Shown here one piece after another: positions 15,501-24,900 of a stretch of 51,031 nt of DNA. Below the pieces are notes generated by a model. It was not told the origin of the DNA, did no database searches, and saw only the letters and a program-made list of their open reading frames with translations. Source of the DNA: Colwellia sp. (lineage in GTDB: Bacteria; Pseudomonadota; Gammaproteobacteria; Enterobacterales; Alteromonadaceae); the NCBI GenBank assembly GCA_013215655.1, contig JABSOX010000037.1, positions 1-51,031 of the forward strand. The letters run 5' to 3'. Positions within the stretch are counted from its first letter, which is position 1. Each line of letters starts with the position of its first letter. A program made the translations under genes and the position numbers.

Positions 15501-18337
15501 ACAGCATTTAACGTCTTAGCAATAACTTGTTGCTTGATTTGAGCAAAGGATGAAACCGCTGTGCTCTCAGCTGCACTAGTAACAATTGATGACGATATTG
15601 ACGGGCCACCTAAGGTGATATTTTTAATTAACGCAGGACGTTTTTTAACATTAGCTAGTGCTGGTGCTGTTTGATGTTTTGACTGGGTTGAGGACATAAT
15701 CACATGACAAGCATTGTCATCTTTTCCTAAGCCACTGATAGCCATATGAGTATGGTGTTTATCATCTAGGCTACTTTTATCATCAAGTAAAAGCGCTGTT
15801 TTAATAAGACTCGCCATGCCCGAGGCATTAAACGTATGACCAATGTTGGATTTAACCGAACTGATTTTCTTGGCTGGATAGAGCTTAGCTAAAGCTGTTT
15901 TTTCTGCCATGTTTTCTGCAGGAAAGCCACTGGCATGAGCTTCAATCTGTGTTATATCAGCGGCTGTAATGTTAGCAAAACTTAACGCATTTTGAGCGGC
16001 TTTTTCTATACTCGCAGCATCACTTCCTTGCACAAACCCTAAAGCATTAATCTTTGCATAGACCCTGTCTGCAGTAACATCAGATTGTGGTTTAACAACG
16101 ATGGCGGCGGCACCTTCCCCCACTAGCCATTGACTTCTGTTTAAGACATCAGCGGCTAAGACATCCTTTGCTTGAGAGGCATCGGCTGGCTCTGCATTTA
16201 AAGAAACGGCGCCAAAATGCTGTCTGAGTGTTATATTCTCTATAGAGCCGGCCAGATCAACACTCGCAACAATCACCGCTTCCACATTGGAGGTTCTAAA
16301 TAAATTATCCGCTAATTCGACACAGCGATAAACAGAGTTTTCTTCGGCAGAAACCGTAATGGCGGGCCCTGAGAAATCCCAAAGGGAAGATATTCTTGAG
16401 GCCATAATGTTACCAATAAAACTGGTATATTGGTTTAGTTGAGCTGCTGAGGCGACACCGTCTTTGGCAATCGTTGTGAGTTGATTTTTCTGCTCCACGG
16501 TTAAGTGAATACCCTGCTGATGTAGGCTATCTTCTATCTGGGTAGTTAGGTTTACTCGACCACGATATTGATGTAATTCTAATTCAATACCCATGGCGAC
16601 TAAGACAGCTACATTGCTACCTTCTACAAGACCTGCATCTTTGGCCGCGTTATCCGCAACACTCATCATCATCAGTTGTTGTGGGATTAAACAATCTTGT
16701 TTATTTGGAGGCACTTTAAAACGTAAGAAATCAATATCAAATTCTTCAACATATCCACCCCGAGGAGCTTTCGATAACTGCAAAGCAGCCATTACACTGC
16801 TATCTGTTTCCATGCCTTTCCAACGCTCAGTGGGTAGTTCACGGAAAGTATTTTGATTGTTATCAAGTAGTGATTTAAATTCGCTTAAATTCTTCGCGCT
16901 ACCAAAGTGAGCGTCCATACCGATAATCGCTAATGGCTGTGATTGTTTGGCTTCTACAAACTTAGATTGCAAAACTTGTGTAGGTTCTTGCAATACCACA
17001 TGAGCGTTACTGCCACCAAAGCCAAAAACACTGACGCCTGCGGTTTTTGCTTGGCCTTTAGTATCAGGCCAAGGAACAGTTTCTGTAGGCATCTGTTCAG
17101 CAGCAAAGTATCCCGTGGGTGAGTTCATCGCTTGGTTAAGATTAATGGTTGCTGGAATTTCACCATGTTTTAATGACAAAATTGCTTTGGTCATACCCGG
17201 CATACCCGCCGCGGTAAGTAGATGTCCCAAGTTAGATTTTACAGAACCAAGCAAAGGTTTATTGCCATATTCTTTGAAAAAGGTTTCCATGGAGGTTAAT
17301 TCAACCTTGTCACCTTTTGGTGTACCAGTCGCGTGACACTCCACATAATGCACGTTAGCAGGATTTACATCGGCATCTTGATAGGCTCGTTGATAAGCTA
17401 ATACTTGACCTTTGGTATTAGGACTTAATACAAACTCACCTTTGCCGTCGTTGGTCAGGGCACCACCCTTGATAATCGCGTGAATAGTATCGCCATCACG
17501 TACCGCATCACTGTGCCGTTTCAATACCATCATGCCCGCACCTTCGCCTGCGAACAGGCCTCGTGAGGTTTTATCAAAAGGTGCGTGTATATTATTGCCT
17601 GGATAAGCCTGGAAGATAGAGAAACCCATATTCACAAACATCGGATCAGCACCGGAGACTGCTCCCGCTAACATCATATTTGCTTTTCCTGTGTGTAAAT
17701 AATCACAGGCTAGTTTTACTGAATAGCAAGATGAAGCGCAGGCTGCATCAAGGGAAAAATTCGCTCCGCCTAGTTTTGCTGCTTTTGCCAATAAAGCGGA
17801 AGGATAACCGGCAACCAGTGCGTTATCAGGATGTACTGATTTGTGCTCAGTAAAATGACTTAATTGAAAATCATTGTTTAAAACTTGTTTTAAACTGTTA
17901 TCTACTACTTTATTGTAGATGGGCATAAATAGATGGTTAGATGACTTGGTTGGAAAAGATAAGTTTCCTAAAATGACGCCACAATTTTTAAGGGCATCAC
18001 TTTGCCAATAACCAGCATCTTTTAGAGCATCTCTGGTTACGGTGAGTGACCATTGGTGAAGATCATCCATCTGTTCTAAATAACTGCTAGCGACTGCAAA
18101 ACCCGATGAATCAAATTGTGCATCACGGATATAACCACCCTGAATACAATAAAATTTGTCATCTTCACCTTTTTTACCATAGTATTTATCGGGATCAACA
18201 CCCATTTGCTCGGCTGTAGCTTTTGAGCGACAGTCTTCTTTATTAAGCATTTTTTGCCAAAATTCTTCCGGGGCACTTGAGCCTGGAAATAAATTTGCTA
18301 TACCTACTACGGCGATGTCTTCCATACTTTTTGTCAT
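12500..18337 (-). CDS. pfaC: PUFA synthase subunit PfaC (KS-CLF-DH-DH)
   Basis: A 1945-residue multidomain synthase subunit. Residues about 5-455 form a ketosynthase with active-site Cys in DAACASSCYSVKLA and the His motifs VECHATGTPKGD and VKSNLGHLLTAAG. A second KS-like domain (about 465-900) has SAEENSVYR in place of the Cys motif and is the chain-length factor. A Pro/Ala/Ser-rich linker follows. Then come FabA-like hotdog dehydratase/isomerase domains, with HFKGDEVMAGS near 1367 and HFHQDPVMPGS near 1841. The DH domains place the methylene-interrupted double bonds. It lies 21 bp behind pfaB, with a tandem-repeat stop at its 3' end. Confidence 0.95.
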   Translation of the reverse strand: MTKSMEDIAVVGIANLFPGSSAPEEFWQKMLNKEDCRSKATAEQMGVDPDKYYGKKGEDDKFYCIQGGYIRDAQFDSSGFAVASSYLEQMDDLHQWSLTVTRDALKDAGYWQSDALKNCGVILGNLSFPTKSSNHLFMPIYNKVVDNSLKQVLNNDFQLSHFTEHKSVHPDNALVAGYPSALLAKAAKLGGANFSLDAACASSCYSVKLACDYLHTGKANMMLAGAVSGADPMFVNMGFSIFQAYPGNNIHAPFDKTSRGLFAGEGAGMMVLKRHSDAVRDGDTIHAIIKGGALTNDGKGEFVLSPNTKGQVLAYQRAYQDADVNPANVHYVECHATGTPKGDKVELTSMETFFKEYGNKPLLGSVKSNLGHLLTAAGMPGMTKAILSLKHGEIPATINLNQAMNSPTGYFAAEQMPTETVPWPDTKGQAKTAGVSVFGFGGSNAHVVLQEPTQVLQSKFVEAKQSQPLAIIGMDAHFGSAKNLSEFKSLLDNNQNTFRELPTERWKGMETDSSVMAALQLSKAPRGGYVEEFDIDFLRFKVPPNKQDCLIPQQLMMMSVADNAAKDAGLVEGSNVAVLVAMGIELELHQYRGRVNLTTQIEDSLHQQGIHLTVEQKNQLTTIAKDGVASAAQLNQYTSFIGNIMASRISSLWDFSGPAITVSAEENSVYRCVELADNLFRTSNVEAVIVASVDLAGSIENITLRQHFGAVSLNAEPADASQAKDVLAADVLNRSQWLVGEGAAAIVVKPQSDVTADRVYAKINALGFVQGSDAASIEKAAQNALSFANITAADITQIEAHASGFPAENMAEKTALAKLYPAKKISSVKSNIGHTFNASGMASLIKTALLLDDKSSLDDKHHTHMAISGLGKDDNACHVIMSSTQSKHQTAPALANVKKRPALIKNITLGGPSISSSIVTSAAESTAVSSFAQIKQQVIAKTLNAVSRPIDMSNLSPKKLITTAAGPAINLSPIKAQHKPIILTRTAVGTPVKNSVSKEIYQQTATHQAFLKSRQVAQQQISQMISMQAELHAGSSTPELNVVSKQAVVVADTASGFKIKGPVGHDYPALNLIERYNQPTNIIYNQADLVEFAEGDIAKVFGDEYAIIDNYARRVRLPTTDYLLVTRVTDLDAKINEYKKSTMATEYDVPTDAPFLIDGQIPWSVAVESGQCDLMLISYIGIDFQAKSERIYRLLDCELTFKEDMAFGGETLRYEITIDSYARNGDQLLFFFHYDCYVNGKVVLEMRNGCAGFFTDEELADGKGVIHNDADKTQLAEAKKSTFKPLIENKQTEYTYQDMMKLVDGDIAGCFGIEYNQGGRNPSLKFSSEKFLMIERITKIDPQGGHWGLGLLEGQKDLEPDHWYFPCHFKGDEVMAGSLMSEGCGQMAMFFMLWLGMNGNVNNARFQPMKGESQTVRCRGQVIPQSNTLTYRMEVTEMGMHPQPFLKANIDIILDGKVVVDFKNLCIMIDEQTENSPYPVQLPDYVLDNIAQSAPTTVDVAPVAALTTVAETLDETGRFPFAHPTRPLMRVESDLNAPTIKGVTPIKHFSAPDVEGANRTPNTAPFTPWHMFEFATGNISNCFGADFDVYEGRIPPRTPCGELQVVTQVVEVQGTRLDLKKPSSCIAEYYVPEDAWYFTKNSHPSWMPYSLIMEIALQPNGFISGYMGTTLKYPEKDLFFRNLDGTGKLVKQIDLRGKTIVNKSVLVSTSIAGGAIIQSFTFELSVEGDVFYTGKAVFGYFSGESLTNQLGIDNGKITHAWFVDNKTPEKDIEVFDLTNKDLALFKAPEGKPHYRLAGGQMNFIDTVSIVEGGGEGGDVAAVAYIYGERTIDPTDWFFRYHFHQDPVMPGSLGVEAIIELLQTYAVKNNLGKDFTNPRFIAPATEVVWKYRGQITPVNKQMSLDVHITEIIKEKDEIRIIGNANLSKDGLRIYHIKDIVLSIVEA

Positions 18338-18358
18338 GGTTATTATTTATTCTCTTCT

Positions 18359-21013
18359 TTAATTCGCTTTATCAACGACTATTGAGCCGTTATATATTGT
18401 ATCTAAGTCTGCTTCTACACCGTGGCTGATTAGTTTTGCTAGCGCTCGGATATAAGTTAATTCGTCACTAGTACCTTTAGCGTTTACGGGTACAGATACA
18501 TGGGATTTTGGTTCATTTTGTTTAGGTTCATGGTGCTTTAAAATTTTATCTGTCCAACTGCATAATGATCTTCCGGGTCCCATTTCTATGAAAACTCTAG
18601 CGCCCTTGTCATGCAGGCTATTCACTAGTCTTGGGAAGTCCACTTGATCACAAAGACATTTGGCAATGCTGTTTGCTATGGCCTTGGTACGATGAGGAAT
18701 AGGTAAGTAACATGAGCTTGAGAACATTTTAGTTTTTATTCGCTCGGTTACGTCCATGGTAAATAGCGTGACCATGTCGGTGTAATCTGCGTGGGCAGGT
18801 GAGCTGTGGATAGCGTTTGGCATATCCATGGCCATACTTCGTACCCCGAGATTTTTTATAACTCTTTCACAGGCTTCTGGGTAGCCACCAATCAATAAGT
18901 TGTCGGGTGTATTGATGATAGTGCAGTAAACACGATCTTCATCCTTAGCCGCTGCAGTCACTTCATCGAGTGTTGCTCTTATGCTATAGGTTTCCCAAAT
19001 TTTTCCGTCATGGGCATTTTTCTTCTGTTGCTTTTCCTTCGGCTGATCGTCAAAGGGAGCATCTAATTTTAAATCCCATAGGGTTCTTAGCGTGGTGAGA
19101 TCACCTGAAAGTCTATTATTGAAGGTTTCTGAATTAGCAAGTCTGGCGCTCATTTGACCTGGATTTACCCAGCAACCTAGGGCGGCATACATGCTCACTT
19201 CACCCATGCTATAACCTGCTGAATAGTCTGCGTAGATCTTAAAGACGTTTTCAAAAATTTTGGTGAATACACAAGCGAAAGCAACTCCGCATTCACCTAT
19301 ATCGGCAAGATTATTTCTTAAATCGCTATCTAATTGCTTTAATTGTTTGAAGTCTAGTGCTGAAATACTTCTTGGATTAAGCTTTGTATCTTTTAAGGTG
19401 GCGCCAATGTCATCTGCTAGAGCCGCTATGGGTTGATAAATTTCAGGGAAAAGATGAAAGAGATCACGACCAAGTCCTACATAGGTTGCTCCTATGCCAG
19501 GATAGAAAAAGGCGACCTTGTTGTTTGTGCCATTTTTATTAGCATTTTTTAAATCACCTTTTAACTTATCTTTTAACTTATCTTTTAAAGTGACGGGTGT
19601 GGCGGTGAAAAAACTTCCCTTGGGGGTTTTCCATTCTTTTTGCTTATTAAGGTTTTGTTCATTCAGGGTCCGTTCCTTAAAGGTATTAACTACCCCCACC
19701 TTGGCGAGGGTTATTTCTTTCATTAAATCTTCAGCAGTTTCAGCGATTAAACTCAATCGATAAACAGACTCTTTAGTTGATTTAAACGTCTCATAACAAT
19801 CATGAGCGATATAATTCACCGTTATTGAAGAGTCTCCAGCAATGATTTCCTGAACAACTTCGGTTAGCGCATCAAGTTTGGAGAGTAATTCTGGTTGCTC
19901 ATTAAAAGTCAGTAAAATTAATGATAGATCGCTACAAGCCATATAGCCGTTACTGCGAACATCGCGTGCAATATTTTCTGACCGTTCTTCCTGTAAAACC
20001 ACATGGCAATAACTGTCATCAGACATACAACTGAAAGCTGCTGTATGAACATCACCCTTTGAGTTTGGGTACCAAGGGCGAGCCTCAGTAGGAAAATAAA
20101 ATACCGATGATAACCAGTTGTCTAACTTATCTTCAAAAGGACTTTTCCAATCATTTAAACCCGGAATATACTGTTGCTGAAGTGAGATAACGGTTTTTAG
20201 TAGTCCTGCAACTTGAGAGAAGCCATAACCTTCTCCTGTAACACTTCTAGTACAACTAATTGCCGTGTGAAGTTTCAGTGAGTCTTCTGAATTATTCGCG
20301 TAGCTACTAAAAATTGCCTCGAGCTCTGCTAAGCTATCCTGGTGATCAGCTAAAGCCGATACTTCTAATAAGGTAATTTTCTCGGCAGAAACGTCTGCTT
20401 TTTCTATAGCGTTGGAAATTATGTTGGAAATGTCAGTACTACTTAATTCCTTATTAGCAAACTCACAACCATCAACAGATTTAATCCAACTATATACATA
20501 ACAAGAGTGTTTGTTTGCATGTTGAGCAGACGATAATAATACGCCTGCAAGACCTTCAATTTCTTGGTACTCCCCAAAGCTTTGATCATAGGAGATAGTC
20601 GCTTGTGCAGTGTTATCATTAATTGATTCAGCTAGCAAATTCACACCTAAAAGAGCAACCATTTTAGTCTGGTCATCATCTATAATGGTTGAAGCTTTGA
20701 CAAGTGCATTGTAAAGATTAGTAACAACTGCTAAGGATGAAAAACTATCCCTAAAAGTGTTATCAAGTTGACACACTTGCTGGCTAATAATAATGACATT
20801 AAGCTCTTCAGCTGCAACTTGATTAGCCTTCGCCAACCGATTAAGAGACGCTGTACAAAGCTCGGTCAAATCCTGTGGCTTGGTTAAGTGATGTTGCTTT
20901 GTTGGTTTGCCTTGGTAGAAGGCGCGCTCAACACGATCAATGTTGAGCTCAGCACCAAACAAAGCATCAAGACCAATAACAGCTAATTTATTTAATGTTG
21001 TTGTTTTATCCAT
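18359..21013 (-). CDS. pfaB: PUFA synthase subunit PfaB (acyltransferase)
   Basis: An 884-residue PfaB. The N-terminal 340 residues resemble a degenerate ketosynthase (LAVIGLDALFGAELNIDRVE) without an active-site Cys motif. The acyltransferase domain lies at about 500-830, with FFYPGIGATYVGLGRDLF and the nucleophile elbow GYSMGEVSMYAALG near residue 600. PfaB loads acyl groups and is known to influence whether EPA or DHA is made. The gene sits between the PfaA DH cistron (8-bp gap) and pfaC (21-bp gap), in one operon. A KLKDKLKDKLKG run near 475-490 comes from a short in-frame repeat in the linker. Confidence 0.93.
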   Translation of the reverse strand: MDKTTTLNKLAVIGLDALFGAELNIDRVERAFYQGKPTKQHHLTKPQDLTELCTASLNRLAKANQVAAEELNVIIISQQVCQLDNTFRDSFSSLAVVTNLYNALVKASTIIDDDQTKMVALLGVNLLAESINDNTAQATISYDQSFGEYQEIEGLAGVLLSSAQHANKHSCYVYSWIKSVDGCEFANKELSSTDISNIISNAIEKADVSAEKITLLEVSALADHQDSLAELEAIFSSYANNSEDSLKLHTAISCTRSVTGEGYGFSQVAGLLKTVISLQQQYIPGLNDWKSPFEDKLDNWLSSVFYFPTEARPWYPNSKGDVHTAAFSCMSDDSYCHVVLQEERSENIARDVRSNGYMACSDLSLILLTFNEQPELLSKLDALTEVVQEIIAGDSSITVNYIAHDCYETFKSTKESVYRLSLIAETAEDLMKEITLAKVGVVNTFKERTLNEQNLNKQKEWKTPKGSFFTATPVTLKDKLKDKLKGDLKNANKNGTNNKVAFFYPGIGATYVGLGRDLFHLFPEIYQPIAALADDIGATLKDTKLNPRSISALDFKQLKQLDSDLRNNLADIGECGVAFACVFTKIFENVFKIYADYSAGYSMGEVSMYAALGCWVNPGQMSARLANSETFNNRLSGDLTTLRTLWDLKLDAPFDDQPKEKQQKKNAHDGKIWETYSIRATLDEVTAAAKDEDRVYCTIINTPDNLLIGGYPEACERVIKNLGVRSMAMDMPNAIHSSPAHADYTDMVTLFTMDVTERIKTKMFSSSCYLPIPHRTKAIANSIAKCLCDQVDFPRLVNSLHDKGARVFIEMGPGRSLCSWTDKILKHHEPKQNEPKSHVSVPVNAKGTSDELTYIRALAKLISHGVEADLDTIYNGSIVVDKAN

Positions 21014-21021
21014 CTTAACAA

Positions 21022-21933
21022 TTACAGTCCTGATATCTTTTCTTGTCGGTTTTCTGAGCTAGGTTTAAATAAATCATTTAAATTTTCACTCACCGTTACT
21101 TCCGCTGATTTAATTTCTGCAAGGAGTTTTTTGTCTTCACTTATCAGTGAAATATCAGCAACAAATTTGGTTGAACTATGTTCAACCACCTTAAGTTGTA
21201 GATAAAACAGTTCATTAGCTTTAACTTGCTGATAACTCGTCCAACTCTTAGTTAAAGAGGGCAGAGAGCCCATAGATAATTGCTTTCTTACCCAAACAAG
21301 CATCGCTTGATAAACCAAATCATTAGCAAAGACATTATGCAGTTCAAGAGGGAAGTCCCCCTGTTTATTCATTGCAATTTCTGGAACTTGGCATTTAAGC
21401 AACAAGCCCTTTTCATCACAATGAAGTATTTCTTGGATGCCCTGCAAGCTCTCACCATGAAACAAGGTTCCATTAGTATAAAGCTGATGTGCTTCTTCTT
21501 CCGCTGCTTTAGCATTGCTGTGATTCTGAGTGCTCTGGGTGGTTGCTAGCTCAACATCTGCTAATGATACTTTTTGAGATGTGGGTTTTAACAACAGCTC
21601 ACCGCCATAATGAAACACCGCTTTACCCCTAGCATTTAAACTCGATATTTTTGCATCAAGTTTTAAATAAGGGCTGCTTTCATTTACATTATCATTTAAG
21701 TGCTGCTCAATAACCTTCACATCTATCTGATAATCAGTGGCCTCTGTGCCATCAAAAACAACACCTTTAAAAAGCTTGTATTTTTCAAGGCTATGAAACT
21801 TATAACCACTAAAAATCGATTCAGCAGCGTCCGTCATCCATGCCATAGCACAGACGGTGGGAAGTACCGCATTATCACCAATCATATGATCGTTTAGAAA
21901 GTCGTTATCAACCGCTTGTATTGTTTTTATCAA
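21022..21933 (-). CDS. PfaA C-terminal dehydratase domain in the -1 frame
   Basis: A 303-residue reading frame with a polyketide-type hotdog dehydratase domain: NDFLNDHMIGDNAVLPTVCA at residues about 9-28 and LFHGESLQGIQEI near 157. In Shewanella and Moritella this domain ends PfaA. Here the frame opens only behind a TGA at 21969-21967 and its first start codon is TTG, in a TTGA overlap with the pfaA stop. No Shine-Dalgarno precedes the TTG. Reading through the A AAA AAG heptamer with a -1 slip joins it to PfaA without a stop (total about 2560 residues). It may thus be a frameshift extension, a coupled cistron, or the result of a lost A. Confidence 0.85.
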   Translation of the reverse strand: MIKTIQAVDNDFLNDHMIGDNAVLPTVCAMAWMTDAAESIFSGYKFHSLEKYKLFKGVVFDGTEATDYQIDVKVIEQHLNDNVNESSPYLKLDAKISSLNARGKAVFHYGGELLLKPTSQKVSLADVELATTQSTQNHSNAKAAEEEAHQLYTNGTLFHGESLQGIQEILHCDEKGLLLKCQVPEIAMNKQGDFPLELHNVFANDLVYQAMLVWVRKQLSMGSLPSLTKSWTSYQQVKANELFYLQLKVVEHSSTKFVADISLISEDKKLLAEIKSAEVTVSENLNDLFKPSSENRQEKISGL

Positions 21934-21971
21934 ACGGCTTGTTGTAACTTTTTTTCGGGGGAACCCTCACC
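21912..21971 (-). promoter_or_regulatory. Candidate programmed -1 frameshift site at the pfaA 3' end
   Basis: On the minus strand, GGTGAGGG (21971-21964) is followed after 9 nt by the heptamer A AAA AAG (21954-21948), placed in the correct zero frame (GAA AAA AAG). After 10 nt comes a stem CCGTTTG (21937-21931) / CAAGCGG (21918-21912) with one G-U pair and a 12-nt loop. The pfaA stop lies in the loop side of the stem. SD, heptamer and stem are the three parts of the E. coli dnaX frameshift signal. Confidence 0.6.
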
Positions 21972-24900
21972 CGTTGATTGCTCACTTGATAGGTCATTTC
22001 CTACCAATATTTGTGGGCAACGATTGCCATCAGCTGCAAGTTCGTTAAGCATCAGATCAGCACCGGCATCCAGAGGAATAATGTAAACACCACGTTCATT
22101 AAACATGCGTTTTAAATCCGCTGTGACCATACCACCATCCCAAGGCCCCCAGTTAAAACTCAATACTTGAGTTTTAGGGTGCAAGGCTTTATATCTGAAA
22201 GCTGTCTTGTTAAGAATCTCATTAGCGATGGCATAGTCAGATTGACCAGGGTTACCATAAAATCCTGCTGCTGATGAAAACAGCACTAAATGTTTAATGT
22301 TTTCTTCTTTTGCACAAGCAAGAAGTGAAACTAAGCCATCAACTTTGGTACGATAAACCGCATTAAATTCTTCAAGGGTTTTCTGCTCAATAAACTTATC
22401 AGCTAGAACACCTGCGCCGTGAATAATGCCAGTCACATCACCAAACTTTGTAATCACTGATTGCGTGGCGGATTTTACCGCTTTGCTATCAGTAACATCC
22501 GCAGAAATATATTCAACTTGTCCGCCAACAGCCGTGATGGCATCAAGAGTTTGAGTGATTTCGCGGTTTGCAAGAATCGGTTTAATTGCTTGGTTGATTT
22601 TTGCAGGTGTAGGTTTATCACCTGCATCTAACATAGATTGCATCGCTGCTTTCTTAAGATCAGCCTCTGCAATTATTCCATGTGCCCAACTAGGCTCAGA
22701 CTTTTCATAGACAGAACGACCAAGTAAAATAAACTTTGATTGATACTGCTTAGCCAAACGAATAACACAATGAGCTGTTACGCCCTTAGCACCACCACTA
22801 ACGAGAAATACTGAATTATTATCTATGTTATTGCCTGCGGTTAAAGTGTAACTATCAGTTACTTCACCAATGAGTGTTAGTCGCCCTTGTTTATCATGGG
22901 CAACTTCAACCAGATCAGTATCAACATCAAGAAATTCGTCAGCAACTAAGTTGGCTACTTTATCAATACCAAACTTAGCTGATACATCGACAGCACGGCA
23001 GAATACTTGTGGCCACTCATGAGCAAGCGTTTTAACCAGACCGTTTAAACCACTTTGTACTAAATCAGTATTAAGCTCATCTGATTCAACGCCTAGACTT
23101 CCTTGACGTGTCACCACCATAAAGCTCGAACGGCTAACACCAGACGTTTTACTCACATCACAATGCTTGGCTAAGAGGAAAGCTAACATCAAACCTTGCT
23201 TTGAATGTTCAGGATATTCCACACCATTAATGGTGGTTTTAGGCTGCATATAAATCACAGCTGATAAATCTCCAACTGCACTGATGATTGCTTGAATAGC
23301 TTCATCTTCAACGGTGTTCAACTCAACAACCTTCACTGATTTAGGAAAAGCCTTTTTAGAAGCAACCCAACTTGGTTTGATGACAGTAACTTTATATCCT
23401 TCTTCAACAAAGTTAGCAGCAAGCTTTTGTGTGCAGCCCGTGCCATCATCAACAAGCAGTAGTTTTTCACCTTTAACAGCCTGTTCAATTTTATTGACCG
23501 ATGCAAGTCGTTTTATAACAACAGTTGCACTGGGTGCTGGTTGTACTGGGCTTTTGACTATCGCTGATGCTTGTTCAGTTGATACTATCGTTGTGTTACT
23601 AAAGATATTAACGATTTCGCCCAAAGTACGCATTTCTGCTAAGGTTTCAGGTTCTACTTCTGGTAGACCTGCCATGGTATCTTGAACAGCACCGAGTATT
23701 TCAACACGCTTGATAGAATCAATGCCTAGATCGGCTTCCATATCCATATCAAGTTCTAACATTTCTGTTGGATAGCCAGTTTTTTCAGCAACAACCATCA
23801 TAAGATTTTTAGTGAATAACTCAGGAGTAACCATTACTTGTGAATTAACAAGTTCAGAGCTTACAGCTTCTATTTCAGGAGCTACGGCTAAATGACTAAC
23901 ATCACCTTGAGGTGTAGCTTTGGACTTCATATAAGTAACGATTTCGCCGAGTGTTCTTAGTTCTGCTAAATCTTCAGGATTAAGTTCTGGTAAGTCGGGA
24001 ATTAATTCTTGTACGCCACCCAAAATTTCCACACGTTTAATCGAGTCGATACCAAGATCAGCTTCCATGTCCATTTCAAGCTCAAGCATTTCTGGTGGGT
24101 AGCCGGTCTTCTCTGAGACAACTTCCATCATGGTATTTTGAATCATATCTAAATCAATAACAGCAGCTGAAGAAGTTTCCACAACGGATAGTTCAGGAGT
24201 TGAGATCTCTGCTATGGCTGCCGCTTTTGATTTCATATAATCAACGATTTCGCCGAGGGTTCTTAGCTCAGCCAAATCTTCTGGATTAAGTTCTGGAAGA
24301 TCAGGGATTAACTCCTGAACAGCCCCTAGAATTTCAACACGCTTAATGGAGTCGATACCAAGGTCCGCTTCCATGTCCATGTCAAGTTCAAGCATCTCTG
24401 GTGGGTAGCCAGTTTTATCTGCAACCACATCCATCATGATGGATTGAATCGTATCTAAATCTATGGTGCTCGTTGCAACAACCGCTAGCACAGGAGTAGA
24501 GGCAACAGGTGCTGCTGTTGTAATAGATGAAGAAGCAACACTAGAGGCTTTAGACTTCATATAATCAACGATTTCGCCCAACGTTCTTAGCTCAACTAAA
24601 TCTTCAGGGTTAAGTTCAGGTAAATCAGGAATGAGTTCTTGAACTGCCCCTAGAATTTCAACGCGTTTAATGGAGTCGATACCGAGATCCGCTTCCATGT
24701 CCATGTCAAGTTCGAGCATTTCAGGTGGGTAGCCAGTTTTATCTGCAACGACATCCATCATGATCGATTGAATCTTATCGGTATCGATAGTACTCGTTAC
24801 CACAACGGCGAGAACAGGAGTAGAGACAGTAGGTACTTGAGTTGAAGCGACACTAGACGCTTTAGACTTCATATAATCAACGATTTCGCCCAACGTTCTT

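Noticed and set aside
18359-21013. Frameshift in pfaB because its N-terminus is a poor KS
   Set aside because: The degenerate KS-like N-terminus is normal for PfaB, and the frame is open throughout.
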